In this document: one piece after another, positions 1-10,567 of the stretch
How positions within the stretch are numbered: position 1 is the first letter of the stretch
Layout of the letters: each line of letters starts with the position of its first letter
NCBI GenBank assembly: GCA_946800325.1
Contig: OX326958.1
Location: 2,180,001-2,244,000, forward strand
From: Luzula sylvatica
Taxonomy: Eukaryota; Streptophyta; Magnoliopsida; Poales; Juncaceae
Direction: 5' to 3'
DNA length: 64,000 nt
Program-made: the position numbers and the translations under genes
The notes under the pieces: generated by a model
The model's input: the letters and a program-made list of their open reading frames with translations, nothing else
Database searches by the model: none
What the model was told of the DNA's origin: nothing

Positions 1-1349
1 TTGATTTTGTTAATTATTTACAGAGATTGACTAGATACATCGCCAACAAAATATGAGAGCGGAACGTGACAGTTTGACTTTTTTCAATTTGAACTGAATT
101 TCTACACTTCAAATGCACATTGCAAAACGATATAAATTTTTATAAAGAATATGTATATAAATAAAGTATACAAAATATTATTCACGTACAAAAATCTATA
201 ATTTAAAAAGTGTATAATGCATTCAGAAGTATTTATCATGCATATAAAAATATATAACATATATTGTATTTACAAAAATATAGCACGCATCTAAATGATA
301 TATGACACATCTACAAAAATAACACACGTAAAAAATATAACTTGTATTTAAAAATTAATTGTCCTTGTAGAATGTTCAAACCCTTGATTCCTCCAAACAA
401 AAAAGGCATGTGTAAAGTAATATTATTCTTAATCTTACTACGTATGTAAATAGTAAGTATGTAAATAGAAGGATATTTCTGTTAAAAAAAAATAAACACA
501 ATTCACGGTTAGTTTTAATCTTTACAGACAGTATTTGAAAATAAAAATTTAGTAGAAGAGTTTTTTTTGGAGTATCGAAAAAATAAGAGATTTCTTAGAA
601 TATCCAATAAAAAATAACGTTTTTTTTTTATTTTCCTAAATTTTATTGTGCCAATACATATGTATATTTTATTGTGTCAATACACATTTTTGGTGCAATA
701 TACTATTTGTGATATGCAAAATAAATAGGCGCCTCAATGTAAAAAATGCCAATAAATAATTTCCAGTCCCAACTAATCATTTTCAATATTAATATACATT
801 TTGGTATAATTTTACCATTGGAATATACTCTGTGATGTTAATAAATATACAAATTTGAATGTTAAAATATCATTTGCTGGGTTATGATTTGTTTGTAAGT
901 TAAGTTATATATTATTATTTTTCCAATGCACTATTTATTTATAGAGATCACATAAATGGTGCTCCTCAAATTTCCCCTTCTATTATCAATATCATCAATT
1001 AATAATTAATTAACAGGGTAATTAACAAAAAAAATACTTCATTAAAGATTAATTGATATATAATTAATATATATAAATTAATCATTATTAATCAATTAAA
1101 TTAATCATTAATATAATGTATTTTTTTATTAATTACTAAGTTAATAAATTGTTAATTAATGATACAAATGCTGATGGGAGAATTCGGCGGAGTCGTGGTA
1201 TGACAATCTTTATTTATAATGATCATATATCACTTTTTCAGTGTTTATAAATATTCTCAAATGATAACATATTATTTACATCTTAAATATATAACTCTAT
1301 CTGATCACATTGCATAGTTTTCAGCACTGACATATATCTTAGGTGTTAA
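1..1349. other. AT-rich intergenic DNA, no gene seen
   Basis: This stretch is very AT-rich, with runs of A and T and short TTAATTAA-like palindromes around 1000-1160. No open reading frame with recognisable similarity, RNA gene or clear terminal repeat was seen. Confidence 0.6.
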
Positions 1350-2085
1350 CTAGCTTTATCCCCGCGCAATTGCGCGGGATATTTTTTATATAATTATTTA
1401 AATATAATCAAAGCGCATGCATTTTAACTAAATTAATCTAATCATGACATATTTGAAAATATCATGATGTCATAAGGTTCATAAAATTTGTCTATCACGG
1501 ATATTATTTTCTAATATAATTTGTATAAATATAATTTGTTCGTGTGCATCTAAAATTGATTAATATAATCAGGACATATTCGCAAATTTTAATATGTATG
1601 TAAAATAGGAAACAAAGACCAAATGTTAAAAATGACAAAAATGTGAAATAAGAAAAAAGGATCAAAATGTAAAAAAAGATCGAAAAGTAAATAAAAAGGA
1701 CCAAAATATAAATAAAAATGATCAAGATATAAATTAAAACTAAAAAGGACCAAAATTTAAATAAAATAACCAAAATATAAATTGAAATGTTAAAAAGGAC
1801 CAAAATGTTAATAAAAAAGACCAAAATGTAAATTAAAAATAAAAAGGACCAAAATGTAAATAAAAAGGACCAAAATATAAATTCAAAAATATAAAAAAGG
1901 ACCGAAAAATAAATAAAAAATAACCAAAATATAAATAAAAATAACCAAAATGTAATTTTTTAAACTAAAAAGGACCAAAATATAAATTAAAAAATATTTT
2001 TTTTACACAAAGGTCCCTGGTGACGTGGAGCTCTAGAAATGCAAGAATTCTTGCAACTTTATACATAAGATAGAATATATCATTC
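1350..2085 (-). mobile_element. Non-autonomous Helitron-like element, 3' end at 1350
   Basis: Read on the minus strand, a perfect GC-rich palindrome at 1361-1378 (CCCGCGCAATTGCGCGGG) is followed after about 8 bases by CTAG (1353-1350) and then T. This is the hairpin plus CTRR end, inserted before T, that defines plant Helitron 3' termini. The body to the right holds a degenerate minisatellite. The 5' (TC) end is not certain; a change of sequence character near 2085 is used as the provisional limit. No RepHel coding sequence is present, so it would be non-autonomous. Confidence 0.6.
1610..1995. repeat. Degenerate AAAAAGGACCAAAAT minisatellite
   Basis: A loose tandem array of a roughly 20-30 base motif built around AAAAGGACCAAAAT followed by GTAAAT or ATAAATT. 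About 15 imperfect copies are visible. It lies within the proposed Helitron. The reverse strand is open for about 100 codons only because the repeat lacks stops in that frame; it is not a gene. Confidence 0.8.
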
Positions 2086-2134
2086 ATTACTGGCAATATA
2101 CCTTTTTTTACCCTATATTAATTGAGCCGTTCTA

Positions 2135-4138
2135 CTATTCCCCTGTATTTCACCACATTTTCGTGATGATGTCACCTGGACGAAGGCAATTAATTGGGAG
2201 CACCTATCAATCTCCAAAAAGCTCCTCCCTGATAGGCAACTGAAGTTTGCTGCCAATTAAAACATTCCTTGGTTAACCGTTAATGCCAATATCCTCCCGC
2301 CCAAAAAATTTTGAAAATTTTCAAATCCCTTTAACAGCCCCATATAATAACCCACAAACCCTAATATAATTATTTTTTTCTCTCATTTTGCACACGCATC
2401 ATACACGTTAACGCACCCACGCTCCGCACAAGAGACGGTAGCCGTCCACCTCCTCCGGTTGTCGGCCACGACGCACGAATAACACCATGTTAGTTTATTT
2501 TGTTCAATTTTTTCTTATTTTGCTCGATTTCTTTTTATTTTGGTCAATTTTTCTCTCCAGATCTGTTTTTAATTCGATTTTTAGGTTGATTTTAGTGGAT
2601 TTATTCCAGATCTGTTACGGTTTTGATATGTTGGTTCTTATTTTTACCTAAATTTTAGGGTTTGAGTTTAGTACAATAATCAAAGTGAATTTTTAGGATT
2701 ATACGAGTTGATTTGAGTGAATTTATGGCTCTGATTTTAGGGTTTGATCTAAAATCTTTCAATTACCAGTTAATTTTCAGAAAATTGCCATGTAAATACT
2801 AGTTAATTGAAAGTTAATTATCAATGAACTGTTAATGTATCATAAATTAATTATTGTGGTTTAATTAACAGTTAATTTTCTGGTTTCATTTTTCAGGGGC
2901 TGTTTTACAATTTTTAAAAATTTCAGGGGCTGTTTTGCAATTATTTAATTTGCAGGGGCTAATTTGCAAAATGAACTTTCGATTTCATGTTAACTTTCAA
3001 TTAACTTTCAATTTTGAATTAATTTTGGTGCAGGTTTAAATGTGAAGCATCACTTTCTTTTGTTATTTCTTAATTTTCCGGGGTTGTTATGCATTTTCAA
3101 AAAAAATTATTATTTTGATCAATTGATGATCGTTGTTAACTAATTTTCTAATATTGTGGCACATGAATTAGAGGGTGTATTTAACAGTTAATTATTGTAA
3201 AATTTGATGCAATGTAATGTTTGAGTTGATTTTTTCTCCATATTGAATTAGCATAGGCGTTTTTTAATGAATTTATGTGTTTAATCATTAATTAAGAATA
3301 ATATGTTTAAATATACATTGATTAATTGTTAATTGAATGTATATTCAAATGAATTAAAACCACACCTGATTTAAACATGAATTTAGAGGGTGTGAGTAAC
3401 TGTTAATTATTGTTTTGATGGTATGTAATTTTTGAGTTAATTTTATTTTTCATATTTGAATTATAGTTTATGCATTTTATTTAATGGATTTATGTGTTTA
3501 ATCATTAATTAAGATTGATATGTTTTAATATGAATTGATGAAATGTTAATTGAATGTATACTCAAGTCTTGTAAGAATTTATATTATTTGAAATTATTAA
3601 CCGTTAATTAGTAAGTTAACTTATTCATGGTAAATTAATTAACATGCATAGTAATTATTATAATTTGGTAGTAACATGTATATAAATGGTTGTTATTATT
3701 TGTATATACATGGTTAAAAGCTATATCGAAATTCATTAAAACCATATCTTATGATTTGTACATACATATTAATTCCTTAAATGAATTAAAATCTTCCATA
3801 AATTCATTATTAGTTTCTTAATTTGTATATCCATGTTAATTGTTTGCATGTTAATTTGTGTATATTTGCTAATTTTTGCTCTAAAAAGCAATTTAATGCA
3901 CATCATCTTGATAAATATGATATTTAATGCAAAAACAACATGAGGAAAATAATATTTAATGCATGATGAAGAAAGACAAGACATGTGCAAATTACTAGTC
4001 ATGTCAGTACTATTCATCGGGCGCCTCCAATTAACGTGGCTGAAAGATTGATTGGGCGCTTCCGTTTAACGACGCCTCTATTTAAACAGTGACGGCAGCA
4101 TTATGCCATCAAGATATGCTGGGGGAAATACAGGGCAT
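2135..4138. mobile_element. 2-kb DNA transposon-like element with inverted ends
   Basis: The left end (about 2135-2190) carries CCCTGTATTTCACCAC followed by GATGATG; the right end (about 4100-4138) carries the same words inverted (GGGGGAAATACAGGG, preceded by CATC). Subterminal AATTAATTGGGAGCACC near 2190 is matched in inverse near 4020-4050. The ends resemble those of the small MITE at 9026-9325. The interior holds a GC-richer block (2395-2490) that looks like a plant 5' leader with an ATG at 2487, then repeated CAGGGGCTGTTTTGCAA words (2895-2965) and AT-rich DNA. No transposase is visible. Exact boundaries and target duplication were not resolved. Confidence 0.45.
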
Positions 4139-4382
4139 GACATAATTTTCTATATTAATTTCATCGAGGTGGCACAATCGTGGATATGTCCAATTTAATC
4201 ATGACACGTCATCAAATTAGTTAGGTATTTTGTTATGGTTAGCTTGGTCCATGGAAAATGTGTGTGATGCCTCCAGTTACGTAGTTACAAGTATACAGTA
4301 AGAGTACAAAATCGTGAAATATCATGTTTTATTAGCCGTGGTGTTAATATCAATTATGCATCCACACACCCCTTAATTATAA

Positions 4383-5371
4383 CTAGGAAATTATTCGCGT
4401 TTCGCGACGAATTATTATCATTTGTTTTGTCATACAAATAATATTTAATTGTGAATAATTGGAAACAAACATAATAATTTGTGAAAATAAAAATCATATT
4501 AATTAAAAAAATTCGATGATGACATGATAATATTATTTTTGAATTTAACATAATTCAAAATATTTATTTATTACTTTCTCACGACATACAAAAAAATTAA
4601 TATTACTATAAGATAATAAAATAAAATGACCTACATAAAAATCAAAATTAGACGATATTTTTAAATTACATATCTAAAAATAAGTATAATTAATATTTCA
4701 AAAGTTCAAGAAGTTATTTGTGTCAGGTAAATTTTATCTTTCATGTTTATTATTGAAAAAAAATGTATAAGTTGAAGAAGTTATTTGTGTTTGGTAAATT
4801 AATGTCTTTTTTTTTATTAAAATTTAAAATATTAAAATGAATAATTTTGAGTAAAAACAAACATAGCATATTTAGTAGTTTGTACAATTTTTTACATTAT
4901 AATTTTAAAAATACTAATAATTAGACTTACAAATCACTAATGTAATTATACTTACTTTTATATTGTATTTTCTTACATACTTATTTTCATAACTTTAATC
5001 TAGAAAAAATATTGGGTATATAGTAATATGAATCTTTAAATAAAGATACAATTCAAGCGAATATATTTTATAATTTTTTAAAATTATATTTTTAAAATTA
5101 TTAGTAATATTTAATGTATGACTTATGATATTACATATTAATTTATTAGTGTTAAATATTTAAACTCTTCAAATTCCATTTGAATTCACATTTGATCATG
5201 TAACGTAATGTGAAATTATTAAAAAATAAATACAATTGATCCAACAAAAATCTAACGAATTATATTTTAACACATCATCGATGTAATGTGATATGTGCTT
5301 CTAAAATTGCTCAAAATTATGTGTAAAAATAAAGAACACATAAATGTTTACAAATAAAACATATTATAAAA
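4383..5371 (-). mobile_element. Helitron-like 3' terminus and AT-rich body
   Basis: On the minus strand the hairpin TCGCGAAACGCGA (about 4395-4407) is followed by a short AT spacer, then CTAG (4386-4383) and T. This is a second Helitron-type 3' end, in the same orientation as the one at 1350. The DNA to the right is AT-rich and non-coding. The 5' end was not located and the right limit given here is only where a different repeat begins. Confidence 0.45.
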
Positions 5372-5600
5372 AATCAATAGTTAATTCATGATTCATATTT
5401 TGCCACACATGATAATCTAATGCTTGAAATGATTATGATGATGTAGCATGAGGAAAGATTGGTCTAAAATAAGGAGTTGATAATCAATAGTAAATCCATT
5501 ATTCATATTTGGCCACACATCATAATTTAATGGTTGAAATGATTATGATGATGTGGTATGAGGAGATTACACAAATATTAGTTTTAAATAAGAGGTTTGA
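5372..5600 (+). repeat. Direct duplication of about 110 bp
   Basis: Two adjacent copies begin with AATCAATAG at 5372 and 5482. Both continue through CCACACAT, AAATGATTATGATGATGT and GATTG/GATTA, ending in AAATAAG(G)AG(G). They differ at roughly one base in ten. The SINE at 5601 inserted at the end of the second copy. Confidence 0.75.
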
Positions 5601-5731
5601 GTCAATGGGTTCATAGCCTAGTTGGTTGAGTGTGAGCCACAAAAACTCATGTGTTGTGAAAGGTTGTGGGTTCGATCCCCATTGACATCAATGGATGGAG
5701 GACATACGAGACTTCTTCATTTATTATAAAA
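5601..5731 (+). mobile_element. tRNA-derived SINE with target-site duplication
   Basis: A short element of about 131 bp with RNA polymerase III promoter boxes: TAGCCTAGTTGG (A box, 5613-5624) and GGTTCGATCCC (B box, 5669-5679). The B box sits in a T-arm-like hairpin. The element ends in a short A-run and is flanked by a 15-bp duplication (5586-5600 and 5732-5746, AAATAAGAGG followed by T/GTTGA, one mismatch). These three features together identify a retroposed plant SINE. It is not a functional tRNA: there is no plausible anticodon arm. The SINE family was not identified. Confidence 0.8.
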
Positions 5732-5746
5732 AAATAAGAGGGTTGA

Positions 5747-7780
5747 TAAATTAAATGTATAATTACAAAATTGGTTGTGATTATGGGAAAAATATCAAAA
5801 CTTTTAAAATATAAATGTACATAAATTATTTTGAGCATCAAAAATATTTATTACAAGTCATATTTCAAAATTTGTATTTTGAAATTTTATATTCTCATCA
5901 TGGTATTTTTAAATGAATCAAAAAATTATATTGTAATCATAAATAATTCATTCCTATCTGAATGCAAAATTCTCGAAATATAACTAGTATGTTCTTCTTT
6001 TTTCTTTTTTTATAAATCACATTCGAAGGAATATCTTCTCTTATTAAGTTCTAATTTGATCTTGAAACTGTATGATGTGCCCTATTATATGAATTCTGGA
6101 TTCTGGATAGTCCTGATAAGCGCCGGTGGGAGCGTTTATCAAGGAAGTTCAACATAGACAATGAGGAAAATTGGAATTCCCGTCACTTTCAATTAATTAG
6201 AGTGTAGTTCAAAATTAGCAATTCGTGTTCAAAAGATGGAACCTCGGTATTTCTTTTTTCGGAAAATCGGTATTTCGTTTCTCAATCAAACGTTTATTTT
6301 TTCCACTAATTTGGACTCTTGAGTTTCATACAACCATAAGATGCATCAGTTTTCTCCAACATTTTATTATTGCCGAACTTCAATAATTTCACAATCAATA
6401 TCTTTGGACACAATCAATAATTTATGCGATCGAAATAAGTGAAAAGTATATTGATATATCGATATGAAACTATAATGCTTGTGGATCTTTTAATTGCTCG
6501 GTATTTAAAAAACAAAATGCTCATGTCATTTTTTCACATTTCTGTAATTGATATATTCATGTCATTCGTTTTAATTCCTCGGTGTATCATGCTAAATACT
6601 TCTCTATTCACGTAGTTGAGATGAAACAAACAGTTGTGTTGCTTGGGCATCAATATATTGTGACTAGAAATATATTTTTTCGGCCAAAAAATCATTGATA
6701 TGTTTCGGAAAAAAAATCATAATTAGTTATTTTGGTATGTCCGTACCTTACTGATTTAAATTGTTCACTAAGAATATTTTTTCTAAATTTGGATTTTAGA
6801 TATTCTATACTATGATACTCTGTATTTTCATATTTATAAAATATGTGTATCTAATTAGAAATAATGCATATGCATGTTTTTTTAATAATTTATAGAATCA
6901 TTCACGTCATTTTATATTTTGAAGGGACATACATTATAGAATGAGATTTGCAGGACACAAATAATATTATGTATTTAATTTATAAATAGGATTTTTTAAA
7001 TGAAAACCCGTAGGAGTACTAATATTAACTGTAAGAAAATTTATATATATATATATATATATATAATTTCTACAGTGTTAGCTATTAGAGATGCACGCAC
7101 TATTTTTTCTCGATAAAATTTAGCAAAGTTCATAATAAAAATATGGAATCTCTTACATCATGCCAGTTTAACGCACTCCAAATAATAGAAGCAGAAGGAG
7201 AACAAGCATCACTCTAAATACATCCATTCACTTCAAAATACATTGAAGACTATATGGAAATCAATTTATTGGAATGCAAAAAATATTTCCCTACAAATAT
7301 TACCTTTTCTAAACATTTTTAAAAAGTGGAAATGTATGATGCCTCAGGATTTCAACCAACCATTCTAATATTAAGGTTAATCCACTTTAATTAACATGAT
7401 AATTAACACTCATCAGAATTAATATTCATAAAATTAACATTCTAGAGATCCACGACATTAAAGCCTGGATTATTTTTAACTAGGATTATAAAACATAATG
7501 TTGTGTTATTTATTTTGGTAACTTCAAATGGAGGTAGTTAGGAGTAATGTTTTAGTTAGTGCAAGTCAACTACCTCCAAAAATTACAATTTTTTGTAATG
7601 CGGACATGCGAGCCTACTCTATTTTGCTAAAAAAAAAAATTAATATTTAAAAGTCATTAATTCAACTGTTCTTTAATGGTGACAAGGTATAATTAGAAAA
7701 TTTGATGTCATCGAGACTTTTTTTAAAAAATCTGGTGACAAGGTATAATTTTTTTTTTAAATATCTCTAACTTTCAAATA
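5747..7780. other. AT-rich intergenic DNA
   Basis: No gene was recognised. A hairpin is visible at about 6113-6142 (TGATAAGCGC, short loop, GCGTTTATCA) and a (TA)n tract at 7041-7065. The rest is AT-rich unique-looking sequence. Confidence 0.55.
7041..7065. repeat. (TA)n microsatellite
   Basis: About 12 uninterrupted TA dinucleotides. Confidence 0.95.
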
Positions 7781-7800
7781 GGAAAAATATACTTGGTCCC

Positions 7801-7960
7801 CAAAACTCATTCAAACACTTTTGATGCGTCAATCAAGAATAATTAAATAAATTGATTAGATCTCTAATTAATGATTAAATGAATTGATTTAATTAAGAAA
7901 TTCAATCAATTCATTTAAATATCCTTGATTAACCCATGAAGAATGTTTGAGTGAGTTTTG
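7801..7960. mobile_element. Small foldback MITE
   Basis: The left arm starts CAAAACTCATTCAAACA and the right arm ends TGTTTGAGTGAGTTTTG, its near-exact reverse complement. The pairing continues inwards through TCAATCAAG and CTTGATTAA and AT-rich arms, so most of the 160 bp can fold on itself. Outer limits may extend a few bases. No target duplication was defined. Confidence 0.65.
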
Positions 7961-9025
7961 AGAGTGAATTATATAATTCCTTTCAGATACTACAAAAAAA
8001 GTCACGTGATATTATAGTGAGTGTAATATTATTACCTTCTTTTTCTATTTAGATCTTATGTGAACGTTTTAATTTTATATACTCAATTCTTTTGTGAATA
8101 TTATAAAAATATCGTTATTTTATATAATAATAATAATAATTTGTATACAATGCTAGATATTGATACATGTATGATGATGTTGACGTGGACGTTGTTGATT
8201 GTGTGATGTTATTTATTTTGTGTTTGTACCGTGTTGTCATTGTGTTTTGTGCTTTGTGATTGTGTTGTACTTGTATGATAATGTTGTTTGGTTATGTTCA
8301 TTGTGTTGTTTTTATATTGACATTTATTTTCATGTTTTGTTGTTTTACAAAAATTTACATAGAATACATCAACAAATGCACTAATTTATATAATTCAAAA
8401 CTAAAAACATTGTTGAAGTTGCGAGTGAACATTGTAAAAAAAATTAACAATCTTTTGAACGATTTTGAGTGAGCAAATAATAATTGAAAATTACAAACAA
8501 TATATCCAAATTGCAATATTTAAAAAATATAGAAATTTGATATTTTAATATTTTTCTAATTCTCAATCTAAACTAATCAAAAAATGAAATTATAACAAAA
8601 ACAATACTGCAAACCATAAAAATATGATATGGACACTTTGGCAAAGCTATATGGCGATAGTGGCAAAACCTGAATTCCCCGTCCACTCCGACTATTTGAG
8701 AAATATGACAAGACAAAATATATGATGCATACACTTTCGTCACAGTGGCTGGCGAAAGTAAACAAATATTTTTTGGATTTTGACATTGACTATCGCTAAC
8801 ACTATTCAATCCTAATTATCAGTTTAAATCCCACTTTAAATGGCAGACTAAAATACTATATCTGCAAATTGGAGAATAAATTGGAGAAGTTCTTGCTACT
8901 TTCAAATATATTTGGACCCTCAAACCTATATCAATATCCTTGATGATGTGGCAAACAAAATTATTTAGTATTTCTAATTGACTCAATTAAATGTTAATTA
9001 ACACGTTTAATTAAGAAGCCTTCTA
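7961..9025. other. AT-rich intergenic DNA
   Basis: A T/G-rich patch at 8180-8350 and several short open frames occur here. None has a recognisable domain, codon bias or gene-like context, so no gene is called. Confidence 0.55.
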
Positions 9026-9325
9026 CTCTTCCCCCATATTTCAACACCACTTTCATGATGCAAGTTCCAATGCAAGTGGGGTGAAATGGAGCTCCAATTT
9101 ACACCCCAACTCTTCTTCAATTAAAATCTTCTTTAATTAATTAATTTAATTAAGTTTTAATTAAACTAATGAATGATGCCATCAATTAAAATTATCATAA
9201 ATTTGGATTAAAAATTAATTGGAGCTCGATTGGAGTGCGAATTGGGGACATGAAGGAGTAAGCACCACTTTCATGATGTCATGCTTACTCCATCATGAAA
9301 GTGATGTTGAAATTGGGGGAATGAG
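9026..9325. mobile_element. Stowaway-like MITE
   Basis: A 300-bp element with about 35-bp terminal inverted repeats (left starts CTCTTCCCCCATATTTCAAC; right reads CTCATTCCCCCAATTTCAAC on the minus strand), about five mismatches over the arm. It is flanked by TA on both sides (9024-9025, 9326-9327), the duplication typical of Tc1/mariner-derived Stowaway elements. The right end contains a further inner hairpin (ACTTTCATGATG ... CATCATGAAAGT). A related fragment may exist near 9535. The termini are not the standard Stowaway start, so the superfamily is an inference. Confidence 0.6.
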
Positions 9326-9780
9326 TATAGTTTTCCTTTAATTAACATGTCAATAATTTATAATTATTTAATATTAATAAATGTTGATTGGAGTATCAAT
9401 TCAATTAAACGGCCAATTCAATCACTAATCCAGTCAATTAATAGTATTAATCAATCAATCAATTAATTCTTTCTTGTCACCTCATCAAACTCATCAAAGA
9501 TGTTTTTTTGAGGTCTTCTAGCATGTCTTTCTCATTTCCACCATACTTTCACGATGACATCATCCCTTCTCAATTTAATGTTTAATTCATATTTATTAAA
9601 TTTTGAATATTCGTAATTAATTTTTAATTAATAAGGATTTTAATTACATATTAATTTTTTAGTTACAATAAATTAATTTTAACTAACTTTATTAATGATG
9701 GGTTAATTGTAAATGACGATGACATCGTGAAATTGTGAAAATGGACGGTTCATTTTTTTTTTAGTTTGAAAGGATTTTAA

Positions 9781-10439
9781 GGGGGATTTACATATTTACC
9801 CCTTGTTAAATTTAAAATTACATATTTACCCTTCTTAAAATTAAAATATCATATTTACCCTTTGTTAAATCTAAAATATCATATTTATCCAAAAATTAAA
9901 AACCGTCCAATTTCTCCGTTAAAACTAACGGCCAACCTTTAAATATTTACCTTTCTAAAAACCTCAATATCATATTTACTCTTTTAAAAATAAAAATATC
10001 ATATTCACCCTTTTCAAAATAAAAATATCATTACTGTAATATTATTTAAATTATAATTGGGAAATCAAATTATAAACAATATAATAGGATTTAGAAAACA
10101 AAGAAACTAAATTACATTATTTTTTTTGTTTTAAATTGGACGGTAAATATGTTATTTTGTTTCGAAAGGGTAAATATGATATCTTTGTTTTGAAAAGGGT
10201 AAATATGATATTTTTATTTTTAAAAGGATACATATGATATTTTAGGTTTTTAGAAGGGTAATTATGTAAATGGTAAAATAGTAATTTTAAAGATTAACCG
10301 TTAGATTTAACGGAGGAATTTTAATTTTTGGGTAAATATGATATTTTAGATTTAACAAAGGGTAAATATGATATTTTCATTTTAAGAAGGGTAAATATGT
10401 AATTTTAGATTTAACAAGGGGTAAATATGTAAATTCCCC
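9781..10439. mobile_element. Foldback MITE (Mutator-like) upstream of GEK1
   Basis: A 659-bp element whose first and last roughly 250 bp are inverted copies of each other with few mismatches. The ends are GGGGGATTTACATATTTACC and its inverse. A perfect 9-bp duplication GGATTTTAA flanks it (9772-9780 and 10440-10448); 9 bp is typical of Mutator-like transposons. Each arm is itself a tandem series of a 24-29-base word around CATATTTACCCTT plus TTAAATCTAAAAT. There is no coding capacity. It ends 128 bp before the GEK1 start codon, so it must form part of, or directly adjoin, that promoter. Confidence 0.85.
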
Positions 10440-10567
10440 GGATTTTAATTACATATCAAATATCAAATCCATTTTGCAAATTGGGTTTTTATTTTTTATT
10501 TTTTATGCTACGTATCAAACAAATTTTTTGTCGTCTCTCACTCTCACTTCGTGCGAGGGGAAGAGAT
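10440..10567 (+). promoter_or_regulatory. GEK1 promoter-proximal and 5' leader region
   Basis: Only 128 bp separate the MITE from the start codon. The stretch is T-rich and then has a pyrimidine-rich patch (CTCTCACTCTCACTTC, about 10534-10549) of the kind seen in plant leaders. No clear TATA box was found here, so the core promoter may lie inside the MITE. Confidence 0.4.

Noticed and set aside
1504..1824. 106-codon minus-strand open frame
   Set aside because: It is the translation of a low-complexity minisatellite, almost all F, I, L and Y.
5601..5690. A genuine tRNA gene
   Set aside because: A and B boxes and a T-arm are present, but there is no proper anticodon arm and it is flanked by a target duplication with an A tail, which fits a SINE.
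8199..8809. Short open frames on both strands around 8.2-8.8 kb
   Set aside because: They overlap each other, are biased by T/G-rich composition, and show no similarity or splice context.
10481..10567. GEK1 starting at the upstream in-frame codon at 10481
   Set aside because: The codon is not ATG (TTG) and the extra residues have no match to the family N-terminus, which begins at 10568.
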